A stretch of 64,000 nucleotides of DNA from Bog-532 sp963828445 (GCA_963828445.1 CAWHFP010000011.1:1-64000), one strand, 5' to 3'; numbered from the stretch's first letter, positions 28,181-37,693 are shown. The notes: a model not told the origin generated them from the letters alone. Program-made: numbers and translations.

Positions 28181-28840
28181 TCAGCTCACGACGATGGTGA
28201 CCTGCAGCGCCTGCACCAGCTGGCACTGCGCCCCCACCGGCGCTCCGCCGTTACGGCTGATGTAGGCCATCTCCCCCGCGACCCCGTTGGCCGGGCTGGC
28301 CTGCGGGGTCCTGGGGGTCTGGGCCGAACGGCACGGCAGCCGCACCACGATGAGCCGGGCCACGCCGGCCCGGACGGCCGAATAGGTGGCGGCCGGTGAC
28401 TGGATCGCCCCGCCCGGCCGGGCCGGGGCCGGGACCAGCGCGGTTCCGATGAGCCGGGGCGGTTTCGAGCCGGCCATGAGCGACAGCTTCCCGGCCGAGG
28501 AGACCTGCACGGTCTCGCCGGTCCGGACGCAGTACCGCTGGCCGTTACTGGCCTGGGTGATCAGCAGCGTGGTCCTGGTCGAGCCGGCCGGCCAGGCCGC
28601 GCATCCAGACCCGGATGCGCCGCCACCCGCCACCGGGCTGGCCGTCCCATTCGGTTCATTCGATGAAGATGGCGGACCGCTGGACATCGGCGACCCCGGC
28701 GTAGCGGAGGACGATGCCGGGGTGGACGGCCCGGCGGTGCCCCCAGCTCGGGCCGGACCGGCCGGCGATCCGGACGCGCAACCGGTCAGCACCAGCCCGG
28801 CCAGCACCGCACCGGCCGCCGCGGCCGCGTACTGCTTCAC
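28181..28840 (-). CDS. Putative lipoprotein
   Basis: GTG 28840 (MKQYAAAAAGAVLAGLVLTG, then C) gives a short basic N-terminus, a hydrophobic core and lipobox LTGC. An 80-residue Ser/Pro/Gly-rich linker follows, then a beta-rich domain with Cys residues (SGSGCAAWPAGSTRTTLLIT, GQRYCVRTGETVQVSS, RLPCRSAQ, GAQCQLVQALQVTIVV). The repeated Cys suggest disulphides outside the cell. An earlier in-frame start at 28870 would put two Asp residues before the signal, which is less likely. No function can be given. It precedes the other lipoprotein gene on the same strand. Confidence 0.75.
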   Translation of the reverse strand: MKQYAAAAAGAVLAGLVLTGCASGSPAGPARAGGTAGPSTPASSSATPGSPMSSGPPSSSNEPNGTASPVAGGGASGSGCAAWPAGSTRTTLLITQASNGQRYCVRTGETVQVSSAGKLSLMAGSKPPRLIGTALVPAPARPGGAIQSPAATYSAVRAGVARLIVVRLPCRSAQTPRTPQASPANGVAGEMAYISRNGGAPVGAQCQLVQALQVTIVVS

Positions 28841-29053
28841 GCCACCATCGTCGCGTGCGGGACCCGCCATGACATTTGTCTCCCATCAATAGTCGCGAGT
28901 TGGACGTCCCAGCGTCACCTCCGGTTCCGTCCTGGTCCCGTTCGGTACCCAACCAGACCGCGGGGACGCCGTGACTCCGCGCGCTGTTTCACCTACTTCC
29001 GGCGGGTGATATGAAGGCCAGGTCAGACAAGAAGCAGGAGAGGGCGCGAATTC

Positions 29054-31669
29054 GTGGCCATGCGCAAGGCGGCGAACGTTCTCGAGGGAGGGACCGACCT
29101 CCCCGAGGGCTTCATGTATTCGGTGAAACGCCGGCTACTGGGGCCACCGCTCGTCAACGAGCAGCTCGGTGAGCAGCGGCTGTCCAAGCCGCTGGCCCTG
29201 GGCGTGCTCTCCCCGGACGGAATTTCCTCGTCGGCCTACGGCACCGAGGAAATCCTGATCGAGCTGCTGCCGTACTTCGGCCTGTTCGCGTTCACCCTGA
29301 TCCTGCCGTTCACGCTGGTGATCCTGCTGGTCATGCTGCTGGTGATCCTGTCGTACCGCGAAGTCGTGATGGTCTACATCCGGCCCGGCGGCTCGTACGT
29401 GGTGGCCCGGCAGAACTTCGGTCCGAAGACCGCGCAGGTCTGCGCGGTCGCGCTGCTCATCGACTACATCGTGACGGTCGCGGTGCAGACCGCGGCGGGC
29501 ACGGCCGCCATCGCCTCGACGTTCCCGGCCATCGGCCCCTACGACCGGTACATCACCATCGGGGTCGTCCTGCTGATGTGCTTCGGCAACCTGCGCGGGA
29601 TCAAGGAGGCGGGGCGGTTCTTCGCCATCCCGACCTACCTGTTCGCCGGGTCGGTCGTCCTGATGATCGTGGTCGGGCTGATCCGGCAGCTCTTCTTCCA
29701 CCTGTCGGTACTGGACCTGTCCACCGTGCACGACACGATCAAGGTGACTCACCTCTCGAATCTCACCCTCGGGATGATCGTCTTCACCTTCCTGCGGGCC
29801 TTCGCCAACGGCGGCGCCTCGCTGACCGGTATCGAGGCGGTGTCGGACGCGGTGGGCGGGTTCCGGCCGCCGGAGGGGCGCAACGCCCGCCAGGTGCTGG
29901 TCACCGAGGGACTGATCCTCGGATTCCTGGTGGCCGGCATCTCCTGGCTGGCCCACGCCACCCACGCGACTCCGCGGTCCACCGGCTACCCCACCGTGCT
30001 GGCCCAGGAAGCCGACCTGATCTTCGGCCACAACTTCGTCGGCCAGATCCTGTTCTACCTGGTCCAGGCGGCCACCGCGCTGATCCTGTACACCGGGGCC
30101 AACACCAGCTTCAACGGGTTCCCGTTCCTGGCCAGTTACGTGGCCGGGGACGCGTTCCTGCCCCGCTGGCTACTCAAGCGCGGGCACCGGCTGGTGTTCT
30201 CCAACGCCATCATCCTGCTCACCATCTGCTCGGTGGCGCTGCTCATCATCCGCGGCTCCAACGTCAACAACCTGGTGCCGCTGTACGCCATCGGCGTGTT
30301 CACCGCGTTCGCGATGGCCGGCTTCGGCATGGCCCGGTACCACTCGCGCCGGCGGGGGCGGGGCTGGCGGCGGCGGTACGTGATCAACTTCTCGGCCGGG
30401 GTGCTGACCTCGATCGTGGTCGCCATCTTCGCGGTGGTGAAGTTCACCGAGGGCGCGTGGCTGGTGGTGGTGCTGTTCATCATCCTGGTCCCGGCCCTGA
30501 TCCGGCTGAACCGCGAGTACAGCAGGGAGTCGGAAGTGCTGGCCGCGATCACCGGAGCCCAGCCACCACCCCCGCCGAACTACAGCCGGCGGACCGTGTT
30601 CGTGTTCGTCGACAGCTTCGACCTGGCCACGCTGGCCGCGCTGCGCTACGCCCGCAGCCTGCGGCCGACCTCGCTGCGGGCGGTGCACTTCTCCATCGAC
30701 AACGTGCGGGCCGAGAAGCTGCGGGAAGAGTGGACCCGGGCCAACCGGGGCGTGGTGCTCGACTTCATCGACGTGCCCGACCGGCGGCTGACCCGGGCGG
30801 CGGCCGAGCTGGTCGGCCACGAGGTCGAGGACCCGGCCACCCACGTGACCGTCATCCTGCCCCGGCGCAGCTACTCGGCCTGGCTCGGCCGGCTGCTGCA
30901 CGACCGCACGGCGGACAAGATCGCCGAGGTGGTGAGCCGGATCCCGCGGTCGGCGGCCACGATCGTGCCCTACGACGTGCAGAGCCGGGTCCGGGTGCTG
31001 CAGGAGCGGCACAGCGGCCCGGGCGGGGCACTGGCCACGCCGCCCGGTGGCACCGCCCCGGGCACCACCGCCACCTCCGGGACCACGACTCGGCCGGGTA
31101 AGGAGCGGGCCGGACGGCGACAGCAGGACGGCGCGGGATCACCGAACGGCGCGAAGTCGGACGGTGCCGCGCCCAACGGGGCCGCGCCCGATGGTGCCGC
31201 GCCCGATGGTGCCAGCGGGCCGGAGGCGGCCGGGACGGCGGCCGCCGCGGCCAGCCAGGAATCCCCGTCAGAGCAGGAGATGGATTCGGTGCGCAAGCTT
31301 CGCGATCTGATCAAAGGCCGCGACGACGCGGACGCCACCAGCGGGAGCAAGGCGAAGGCCTACGACCGGCCCAAGCCGCCGGGCGGGGTCAAGCCGATCG
31401 GCTCGCTGGCCGAACCGGGCAAGGCCAGCATCGAGGGCCGGGTCCGGGCCCTGGAGATCCGCCCGGTCGAACAGAACTCGGTGCTGGCCCTGGAGATCAC
31501 CGACTCGTCCGGCGACCTGACCGCGCTGTTCTACGGCCGGTCGCACATCGCGGGCGTGATCTGCGGCTCGCTGGTGCGGCTGCGCGGGCCGGTCGGGTTC
31601 AAGGACGGGCACCCGGTCATGATCAACCCGGCCTACGAGCTGGTGGGATCGCCCGAGCCCGAGTCGTAG
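29054..31669 (+). CDS. KimA-like APC-family potassium transporter with C-terminal OB-fold
   Basis: An 871-residue membrane protein. Residues about 45-500 form the APC-superfamily core with about 12 helices. Residues that bind K+ in Bacillus subtilis KimA (Asp36, Tyr43, Asp117, Tyr118, Thr121, Thr230, Glu233) align with Asp55 and Tyr62 (SPDGISSSAYG), Asp137/Tyr138/Thr141 (IDYIVTV) and Thr258/Glu261 (LTGIE), with the same internal spacing. A cytoplasmic UspA-like domain follows (RRTVFVFVDSFDLATLAALR). After a low-complexity linker with a repeated APDGA unit comes an OB-fold-like domain (IEGRVRALEIRPVEQNSV to VICGSLVRLRGPVGF). High-affinity K+ uptake is inferred. It converges on a paralogue 33 bp away; a KdpDE-like pair is nearby. 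Confidence 0.87.
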   Translation: MAMRKAANVLEGGTDLPEGFMYSVKRRLLGPPLVNEQLGEQRLSKPLALGVLSPDGISSSAYGTEEILIELLPYFGLFAFTLILPFTLVILLVMLLVILSYREVVMVYIRPGGSYVVARQNFGPKTAQVCAVALLIDYIVTVAVQTAAGTAAIASTFPAIGPYDRYITIGVVLLMCFGNLRGIKEAGRFFAIPTYLFAGSVVLMIVVGLIRQLFFHLSVLDLSTVHDTIKVTHLSNLTLGMIVFTFLRAFANGGASLTGIEAVSDAVGGFRPPEGRNARQVLVTEGLILGFLVAGISWLAHATHATPRSTGYPTVLAQEADLIFGHNFVGQILFYLVQAATALILYTGANTSFNGFPFLASYVAGDAFLPRWLLKRGHRLVFSNAIILLTICSVALLIIRGSNVNNLVPLYAIGVFTAFAMAGFGMARYHSRRRGRGWRRRYVINFSAGVLTSIVVAIFAVVKFTEGAWLVVVLFIILVPALIRLNREYSRESEVLAAITGAQPPPPPNYSRRTVFVFVDSFDLATLAALRYARSLRPTSLRAVHFSIDNVRAEKLREEWTRANRGVVLDFIDVPDRRLTRAAAELVGHEVEDPATHVTVILPRRSYSAWLGRLLHDRTADKIAEVVSRIPRSAATIVPYDVQSRVRVLQERHSGPGGALATPPGGTAPGTTATSGTTTRPGKERAGRRQQDGAGSPNGAKSDGAAPNGAAPDGAAPDGASGPEAAGTAAAAASQESPSEQEMDSVRKLRDLIKGRDDADATSGSKAKAYDRPKPPGGVKPIGSLAEPGKASIEGRVRALEIRPVEQNSVLALEITDSSGDLTALFYGRSHIAGVICGSLVRLRGPVGFKDGHPVMINPAYELVGSPEPES

Positions 31670-31702
31670 CCGCACCGCGGCTCAGGACAGCCGCCCCGCG
31701 GC

Positions 31703-34108
31703 TCAGGCGTCGGTGGACACGAGCTCGTACAGCGGGTTGGTCATCACGGCCCGGTCGCCCTTGAACCCGATCGTGCCGTGCAGCCGGAGGGTGCTGCCGC
31801 AGATCACCCCGGGGATCTGCTTGCGCCCGTAGAACAGCGCGGTGACGGTGCTGGTCCCGTCGAAGACGTCGATCGCGAGCACGGAGTTGTGCTCGACCGG
31901 CCGGATGGCCAGCGAGACGACCCGGCCATCGACCGTGGCCTTGCCGGGCCGGATCGCGGTGGCCACCGCGGCCTGCGGTTTTCCGCCCTCGCGGCCCAGG
32001 TCCGGCCGCGCCGGCGGGTCGGCCGGGACGGTGCCGTTGACCGGGACGGCCTGGTCAGCCTGGTCAGCCTGGTCGGCCTGGCGCGCCTCCAGGACCCGGA
32101 CCCGGCTCTCCACGTCGAACGGGATGATGGTGGCGGCCGCGTTCGGGATCCGGCTCACCGCGGCGGCGATCTTGTCCGCGGTCCGGTCGTGCAGCAGCCG
32201 CCCGATGAGCGGGGCGAACCCGCGGCGCGGCAGCACCACGGTGACCTGGGTGCCGGGCTGCCCGGTCTCCCGCCGCACCAGTTCCTGGGCCGCTGCGGTC
32301 AGCCGCCGGTCCGGGGTGTCGATCATCTCGAACGGGATGTCCTGGCCGAACCGGACCCAGCGCTCGCGCAGCCCGTTGGCCTTGGCGGTGTCGATGACGA
32401 AGTGGACCGCCCGCAGCGAGGTCGGGCGCAGGCTGCGCGCGTAGCGCAGCGCCGACAGCGTGGCCAGGTCGATGTTGTCCACCAGGACCAGCACCACCCG
32501 GCGGGTGTAGTTGGGCTGGCGGGGGGCGATCCCGGCCGCACGGCGGTCCCCGATGTTCTCCAGCACCTGGTCTTCGGCCCGGTACTCCCGGTTCAGCCGG
32601 ATCAGCACGAAGACCAGGATCGGGCCGACCACCACCACCAGCCAGGCGCCCTCGGTGAACTTCACCACCGCGAAGATCAGCACCACGATCGCGGTCAGCA
32701 CCCCGGCCGAGAAGTTGATGACCAGCTTGCGGCGCCAGCCGCGTTCCTTGCGGCGCAGGTGGTAGCGGGACATGCCGAACCCGGCCATCGAGAACCCGGT
32801 GAACACGCCGATGGCGTAGAACGGCACCAGGCCGTTGACGTTGGCGCCGACCGCGACGATGAGGGCCAGCGACACCACCGTGAGCACGATGATGCCGTTG
32901 GAGAACACCAGCCGGTGCCCGCGTTTGGTCAGCCAGCGGGGCAGGAACGCGTCCTGGGCCACGAAGCTGGCCAGGAACGGGAACCCGTTGAAGCTGGTGT
33001 TACCGCCGGTGAACAGGATCAGCGCGGTCGCGAACTGGACGAAGTAGAACCCGACCCGGCCCGGCCCGCCGCCGAAGATCATGGTCGCTTCCTGGGAGAT
33101 GACGGTCGGGGTGCCGCTGAGGAACGGCGTGGCGTGGGTGATGTGGGACAGCCAGGAGATCCCGCCGACCAGGAAGGCCAGGATGAAGGCCTGCGTGACC
33201 AGCACCTTGCGGGCGTTCGCCCCCTCCGGCGGCTTCAGCGCACTGACCGCGTTCGACACCGCCTCGATACCGGTCAGGGAGGATCCGCCGTTCGCGAACG
33301 CGCGCAGCAGGGTGAGGACCAGCGCGAACGAGATGAGCAGCGACGCGCCGTGGCTGCCGCTGTAGTAGGAGCCGTGCAGCGTGGCCGGGTCGACGACCGG
33401 CAGATGACCGAACGCCTCCCGGCCCAGCCCGATGACGATCATGAGAATGACCGAGCCGGAGAACAGGTAGGTGGGCAGCGCGAAGGCGCGGCCCGCCTCC
33501 CTGATCCCGCGCAGGTTGCCCCAGGCCATGATCAGGATGGCGATCACCGAGATCAGCGTCAGCATCTCCGACGTGCTGATGAACTTCAGCGTGCCCAGAG
33601 CGGGGAACGCGGACACGATGGCCGCCGCTCCGGCCGCGGTCTGCACCGCCACCGTGACCGTGTAGTCGATGAGCAGCGCGACGGCGGCGATCTGGGCCAC
33701 CTTGGGCCCGAAGTTGTCCCGGGCCACCACGTAGGAGCCGCCGGTCCGGGTGTAGACGCTGACCACCTCGCGATAGGACAGCACCACGAGGACGAGGACG
33801 AGCAGCACCACGCCGGTGATCGGCAGCAGGACGGTGAACGCGGCCAGTCCCAGGCCCCGCTGCAGCAGCTCGATGAGGATTTCCTCGGTGCCGTAGGCCG
33901 ATGAGGAGATCCCGTCCGGGGAGAGCACGCCCAGCGCCAGCGGCTTGGACAGCCGCTCCTCGCCGAGCTGGTCGTTGACCAGCGGCGGCCCGAGGAACCG
34001 CCGTTTGAGCGAGTACGAGAACGTCTCCGGGACGTCGTCGCCCCGGCTGAGCAACCCAGCCGCCCTGCGGACCGCCACGTATTGCCGCCTTTCCGTCATC
34101 CCGCCCAT
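31703..34108 (-). CDS. Second KimA-like potassium transporter with C-terminal OB-fold
   Basis: An 801-residue paralogue of the convergent neighbour, with the same order: N-terminal SYSLKRRFLGPPLVNDQLGE, APC transporter core (SPDGISSSAYG with Asp65/Tyr72; IDYTVTV; LTGIE), UspA-like cytoplasmic domain (RRVVLVLVDNIDLATLSALR), a shorter linker containing the triplicated ADQ unit, and the OB-fold (VDGRVVSLAIRPVEHNSVLA). The K+-site residues of KimA are kept. The two copies differ mainly in loop lengths and linker. ATG 34108 is taken as start; ATG 34099 (MTERRQY) is in frame. The KdpD-like kinase gene is divergent 142 bp away. Confidence 0.87.
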   Translation of the reverse strand: MGGMTERRQYVAVRRAAGLLSRGDDVPETFSYSLKRRFLGPPLVNDQLGEERLSKPLALGVLSPDGISSSAYGTEEILIELLQRGLGLAAFTVLLPITGVVLLVLVLVVLSYREVVSVYTRTGGSYVVARDNFGPKVAQIAAVALLIDYTVTVAVQTAAGAAAIVSAFPALGTLKFISTSEMLTLISVIAILIMAWGNLRGIREAGRAFALPTYLFSGSVILMIVIGLGREAFGHLPVVDPATLHGSYYSGSHGASLLISFALVLTLLRAFANGGSSLTGIEAVSNAVSALKPPEGANARKVLVTQAFILAFLVGGISWLSHITHATPFLSGTPTVISQEATMIFGGGPGRVGFYFVQFATALILFTGGNTSFNGFPFLASFVAQDAFLPRWLTKRGHRLVFSNGIIVLTVVSLALIVAVGANVNGLVPFYAIGVFTGFSMAGFGMSRYHLRRKERGWRRKLVINFSAGVLTAIVVLIFAVVKFTEGAWLVVVVGPILVFVLIRLNREYRAEDQVLENIGDRRAAGIAPRQPNYTRRVVLVLVDNIDLATLSALRYARSLRPTSLRAVHFVIDTAKANGLRERWVRFGQDIPFEMIDTPDRRLTAAAQELVRRETGQPGTQVTVVLPRRGFAPLIGRLLHDRTADKIAAAVSRIPNAAATIIPFDVESRVRVLEARQADQADQADQAVPVNGTVPADPPARPDLGREGGKPQAAVATAIRPGKATVDGRVVSLAIRPVEHNSVLAIDVFDGTSTVTALFYGRKQIPGVICGSTLRLHGTIGFKGDRAVMTNPLYELVSTDA

Positions 34109-34249
34109 CGGTCACGTTTGTGCAGTTCAAACGCTAGGTGCTGGCCTCGGCGATATCCGCTAGCGCGGCGTCAAGACCGGGCGGGCCGGCGTTAAGGCCG
34201 TATCAAGATCATTAATTTCGGCGGCCGGCGGGAGTCGAATGAAGTCACG

Positions 34250-36121
34250 ATGACTGGACGTGAGAGCTACGGAACGGTCCCGGCGCCGTACGCGCTGCCG
34301 GTGGCCTTCGGTGCCCTGTTCCTGGTGGGCACGCTGGCCGCGGCGCTGAACGGCCGCCTGCCCGGCCTCGGCGTGCTGGTGGCCACGGCCGTGATCACCG
34401 GCGGGACCGCGTTCCTGGCCGAACCGCTGGCCGCCCTCCCGCTCGGGGTCATCGGCTGGCTGACCGTGATCGGCTTCTCCCGGCCGCCCTACGCGGACCT
34501 GCGGCCGACCGGGAGCCTGTCCGCCGACGCCGCGATCACGCTGGCCGCCACCGTGGCCGGCGGCGCCGCGGCCGGGATGGTGTTCCGCCGGCTGGCCAGG
34601 TCGTTCACACTGGAAGACGTGGACGTTCCTGCGGACCAGATCCCGCCCGCGGCCTCGGTCGGCCGGCTGGCGGGCTGGCGCCAGCGCGCGGCCTGGACCG
34701 GCGCGATCAACACCCGGCGGCGGCTGGCCGGGGTGGCGCTGACGCTGATCGGCCTCCCGCTGCTGACCGTGCTGCTGGTCACGACGCAGGACCACCTGAA
34801 CTTCGCCGACGACCTGCTGCTGTTCCTGCTGGCCGTGGTCACGATCACGGTGATCGGCGGGTTCTGGCCCGCGGTGCTGGCCGCGGTGACCGCGTGCCTG
34901 CTGCTCAACTGGTACCTGACCCCGCCGCTGCACACGTTCACCATCGGCGAGCCACGTAACCTGCTGGCCCTGGTGCTGTTCGTGACCGTGGCCGTGGCGG
35001 TCAGCAGCGTGGTCCACCTGGCCGCCCGGCTGGCCGTGCAGGCCGCGGCCAGCCGGGAGGAAACCGCCACCCTGCTCGAGCTGGCCCGCACCGTGCTGGG
35101 CGGGGCCGACACCCCGTCGGCGGTGCTCGGCCACCTGACCACCACCCTGGGTGGCCGGGCCGAACTGCAGGAGTACACCGCCGGGCGCTGGGTCCGGGTC
35201 GCGATCAGCGGCGGGGCCGAGACCGGCACCGTGGCCGCCACCGAGGGCACCCGCATCCATCCCCGGCCCGGCCTGGCCCTGCTGACCAGCGGCCAGACCG
35301 CCACCGCGACCACCACCCAGCTGGCCGGGTTCGGGGCCCAGGCGGCCGCGGCCCTGGACCGGGAGCGGCTGCGCATGCAGGCCTCCCAGGCCGAGGCGCT
35401 GGCCGAGGGCAACCGGATCCGGACCGCCCTGCTGGCCGCGGTCAGCCACGACCTGCGCACCCCGCTGGCCTCGATCAAGGCCAGCGTCAGCAGCCTGCGC
35501 CAGACCGACGTGCAGTGGAGCCCGGCTGACGAGGCCGCCCTGCTGGCCACCATCGAGCAGAACGCCGACCGGCTCGACGCGCTGATCGGCAACCTGCTCG
35601 ACCTGTCCCGGCTGCACACCGGATCGCTGGACCCGTTCCTGCGCCCGACCGCGATCGAGGAGGTGGCCCCGGTCGCCCTGCGCGGCCTGGACGGCCCGCA
35701 TGATGTCCAGGGTCAGCTGGAGATCGTGGTCCCGGAGGGCGTGCCGCTGGTCCGGGCCGACCCGGGGCTGCTGGAGCGGGTGCTGGCCAATATCTTCTCC
35801 AACGCGCTGCGGCACTCACCGCCGAACCAGCCGCCGGTGCTGCGGGCCCGGGCGGACGGCGAGACCGTGCTGCTGGAGGTGGTCGACCACGGGCCGGGCG
35901 TGCCCGACGACCAGCTCAAGCAGCGGATCTTCGAGCCGTTCCAGCGGTTCGACGACCGGAACGCCGGCGTCGGCCTGGGGCTGGCCGTGGCCAAGGGGTT
36001 CGCCGAGGCCATGGGGGGCAGCATCGTGGCCGTCGACACCCGCGGCGGCGGCCTCACGATCCAGGTCAGGATGCCGGTGGCGCACAGCGAGGACCGCTCG
36101 GTGCTCGGAGCCGGGTCGTGA
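34250..36121 (+). CDS. KdpD-like sensor histidine kinase lacking the N-terminal KdpD domain
   Basis: A 623-residue membrane kinase. Two hydrophobic regions are seen: residues 14-115, and residues 155-265 as a DUF4118-type four-helix unit typical of KdpD (FADDLLLFLLAVVTITVIGG, AVLAAVTACLLLNWYLTPPL). A GAF-like segment follows, then the H-box AVSHDLRTPLASIKASVSSL, N-box NIFSNALRHSP, and ATP-lid motifs DHGPGVPDD and GVGLGLAVAKGF. The N-terminal KdpD/UspA cytoplasmic module of full KdpD is missing. KdpD senses K+ limitation or turgor; here it most likely responds to K+ or osmotic state, given the two KimA-like transporters beside it. The stop overlaps the response-regulator start by four bases. 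Confidence 0.88.
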   Translation: MTGRESYGTVPAPYALPVAFGALFLVGTLAAALNGRLPGLGVLVATAVITGGTAFLAEPLAALPLGVIGWLTVIGFSRPPYADLRPTGSLSADAAITLAATVAGGAAAGMVFRRLARSFTLEDVDVPADQIPPAASVGRLAGWRQRAAWTGAINTRRRLAGVALTLIGLPLLTVLLVTTQDHLNFADDLLLFLLAVVTITVIGGFWPAVLAAVTACLLLNWYLTPPLHTFTIGEPRNLLALVLFVTVAVAVSSVVHLAARLAVQAAASREETATLLELARTVLGGADTPSAVLGHLTTTLGGRAELQEYTAGRWVRVAISGGAETGTVAATEGTRIHPRPGLALLTSGQTATATTTQLAGFGAQAAAALDRERLRMQASQAEALAEGNRIRTALLAAVSHDLRTPLASIKASVSSLRQTDVQWSPADEAALLATIEQNADRLDALIGNLLDLSRLHTGSLDPFLRPTAIEEVAPVALRGLDGPHDVQGQLEIVVPEGVPLVRADPGLLERVLANIFSNALRHSPPNQPPVLRARADGETVLLEVVDHGPGVPDDQLKQRIFEPFQRFDDRNAGVGLGLAVAKGFAEAMGGSIVAVDTRGGGLTIQVRMPVAHSEDRSVLGAGS

Positions 36122-36795
36122 CCCGGGTCCTGGTCATCGACGACGAACCTTCCATCCTGCGGGCGCTTCGGATCAACCTCAGCGCCCGCCAGTACGAGGT
36201 CAGCACGGCTGCCGACGGCACCTCCGGGCTGGCCGCGGTGGCCCGCGACCGCCCGGACGTGCTGATCCTGGACCTCGGCCTGCCCGACATGGAGGGCACC
36301 GAGGTGATCAGCGGCGTGCGCGGCTGGACTTCGATCCCCATCATCGTGCTCTCGGTCTGGGGCCAGGAGAGCATGAAGGTCGCGGCGCTCGACGCCGGCG
36401 CCGACGACTACGTGACCAAGCCGTTCGGCATGGACGAGCTGCTGGCCCGGCTGCGGGCCGCGGTCCGGCGGACGGCACCGGCCCCGGACGAGCCGGTGGT
36501 GGCCACCGGCCACTTCACCGTGGACCTGGCGGCCAAGCGGGTCACCCGGCCGGATCAGGCCGATGTCCGGCTCACCCCCACCGAGTGGCAGATCCTGGAG
36601 ATCCTGGTCCGCAACCGCGGGCGCCTGGTCACCCAGCGCCAGCTGCTGCAAGAGGTCTGGGGCCCGGCCTACGAGACCGAGAGCAACTACCTGCGCGTCT
36701 ACCTGGCCCAGCTGCGCCGCAAGCTGGAGCCGGAGCCGTCCCAGCCGCGGTACCTGCTGACCGAGCCGGGCATGGGGTACCGCTTCCAGGCCTGA
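36118..36795 (+). CDS. KdpE-like response regulator (OmpR family)
   Basis: A 225-residue response regulator. The receiver has acidic residues DDE near the N-terminus, phosphorylatable Asp52 in LILDLGLPDMEG and Lys in DDYVTKPFG. The C-terminal OmpR/PhoB winged helix shows RLTPTEWQILEILVRNRGRL and ESNYLRVYLAQLRRKLE, as in KdpE. GTG 36118 overlaps the kinase stop (GTGA), so the pair is coupled. No kdpFABC genes are present in the window; the adjacent KimA-like genes are the obvious candidate targets, by inference. Confidence 0.92.
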   Translation: MTRVLVIDDEPSILRALRINLSARQYEVSTAADGTSGLAAVARDRPDVLILDLGLPDMEGTEVISGVRGWTSIPIIVLSVWGQESMKVAALDAGADDYVTKPFGMDELLARLRAAVRRTAPAPDEPVVATGHFTVDLAAKRVTRPDQADVRLTPTEWQILEILVRNRGRLVTQRQLLQEVWGPAYETESNYLRVYLAQLRRKLEPEPSQPRYLLTEPGMGYRFQA

Positions 36796-36826
36796 TCCCG
36801 GTGCGAGCGGCTCAGGCCAGTCCGGA

Positions 36827-37363
36827 TCAGGCCAGTTCGGCGGCCTGGGCCTGGTACGCCGGGACGAGCTCGCCGAACCGGGCCTCGGCGTCGCCGCCGG
36901 GCTCGCGGCCGGCCAGGTGGGCGGCCAGGGCTTCCGCGTGCAGTTGCCAGCCGGCCCCGTAGAAGGCCACCTTGTCCAGGGGCATCCCCCGGACCTCGAT
37001 GACCAGGACGGTCTGGTCACCATCGGCGGTCAGCATGGCCTCCACGGCCTCGTCGAACGGCGGTACACCGTCACCCTCGCGCCAGGACTCGTCCGTCTCC
37101 CGGTTCGTCATCCGGAGCCGCCGCGGGGGGTCGCACTCTTCCACCCGCCCGACGGCGTCGATGCCCGCCGATTCGACGTGCAGCCGGAACTCCCCGCCCG
37201 GCCGGAGGTCGCCCTCGACCCGGCCGTACCAGCGGGCCAACCGGTCCGGATCGGTGATGGCCGCCCACAGATCGTCGATGCCGGTGTCGTAGCGATCCTC
37301 GATGCGCACGACGCCCGCGCCGTCGGCCGCGCGCAGGCTGCCCAGGATTCGGCGTTCAGTCAT
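36827..37363 (-). CDS. SRPBCC (AHSA1-like) family protein
   Basis: A 178-residue protein with the START/Bet v1-like fold found in AHSA1 proteins: RIEDRYDTGIDDLWAAITDP, LARWYGRVEGDLRPGGEFRL, RRLRMTNRETDESW and the C-terminal helix GAGWQLHAEALAAHLAGREP. Such proteins bind hydrophobic ligands and often pair with ArsR-type repressors. ATG 37363 has GAGGAG seven bases upstream and overlaps the ArsR stop by eight bases, so the two are an operon. The ligand is unknown. Confidence 0.92.
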   Translation of the reverse strand: MTERRILGSLRAADGAGVVRIEDRYDTGIDDLWAAITDPDRLARWYGRVEGDLRPGGEFRLHVESAGIDAVGRVEECDPPRRLRMTNRETDESWREGDGVPPFDEAVEAMLTADGDQTVLVIEVRGMPLDKVAFYGAGWQLHAEALAAHLAGREPGGDAEARFGELVPAYQAQAAELA

Positions 37364-37685
37364 GAGCTGCTCCTCGTTCTCGTTTTCCCCGGGCGATCTC
37401 GGTGTGCAGAGCGTCCAGGCGTTGTTCCCACAGCGCCCGGTACCGGCCGAGCCAGTCGTCGACCTCGGCCAGCGGCTGGGGGCGGAGGCTGTACACCCGC
37501 CGCTGCGCGTCCTGGCGGACCTCGACCAGCCCGGCCTCCCGCAGCACCCGCAGGTGGCGGGACACTCCCGGGCGGGCGATCGGCAGCATCCCGGCCAGTT
37601 CCCCGGCGGTGGCCGGACCCCGCGCCAGCGTGTCCAGCATTGTCCGCCGGCTCTCGTCGGCCAGGGCTCGCAACACGGCTTCCAC
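37356..37685 (-). CDS. ArsR-family transcriptional repressor
   Basis: A 109-residue winged-helix protein. The helix-turn-helix spans MLDTLARGPATAGELAGMLP and ARPGVSRHLRVLREAGLVEV, with the wing QDAQRRVYSLRPQPL. No Cys-rich metal site is seen; members of this subgroup partnered with SRPBCC genes do not sense arsenic. It overlaps the SRPBCC gene start. An imperfect 34-bp palindrome begins nine bases upstream of its ATG (37685) and is the likely autoregulatory operator. Confidence 0.92.
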   Translation of the reverse strand: MEAVLRALADESRRTMLDTLARGPATAGELAGMLPIARPGVSRHLRVLREAGLVEVRQDAQRRVYSLRPQPLAEVDDWLGRYRALWEQRLDALHTEIARGKRERGAAHD

Positions 37686-37693
37686 GCCCTCAA

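Noticed and set aside
28871..29053. ydaO-type c-di-AMP riboswitch before the KimA-like gene
   Set aside because: B. subtilis kimA has one, but the expected conserved blocks are not visible here.
31141..31215. CRISPR-like or mobile repeat in the first KimA-like gene
   Set aside because: It is a short in-frame repeat (APDGA units) in a linker, not an array.
31778..33904. 708-codon open frame antisense to the second KimA-like gene
   Set aside because: Asp/His/Gln/Arg-rich shadow of a well-supported transporter gene.
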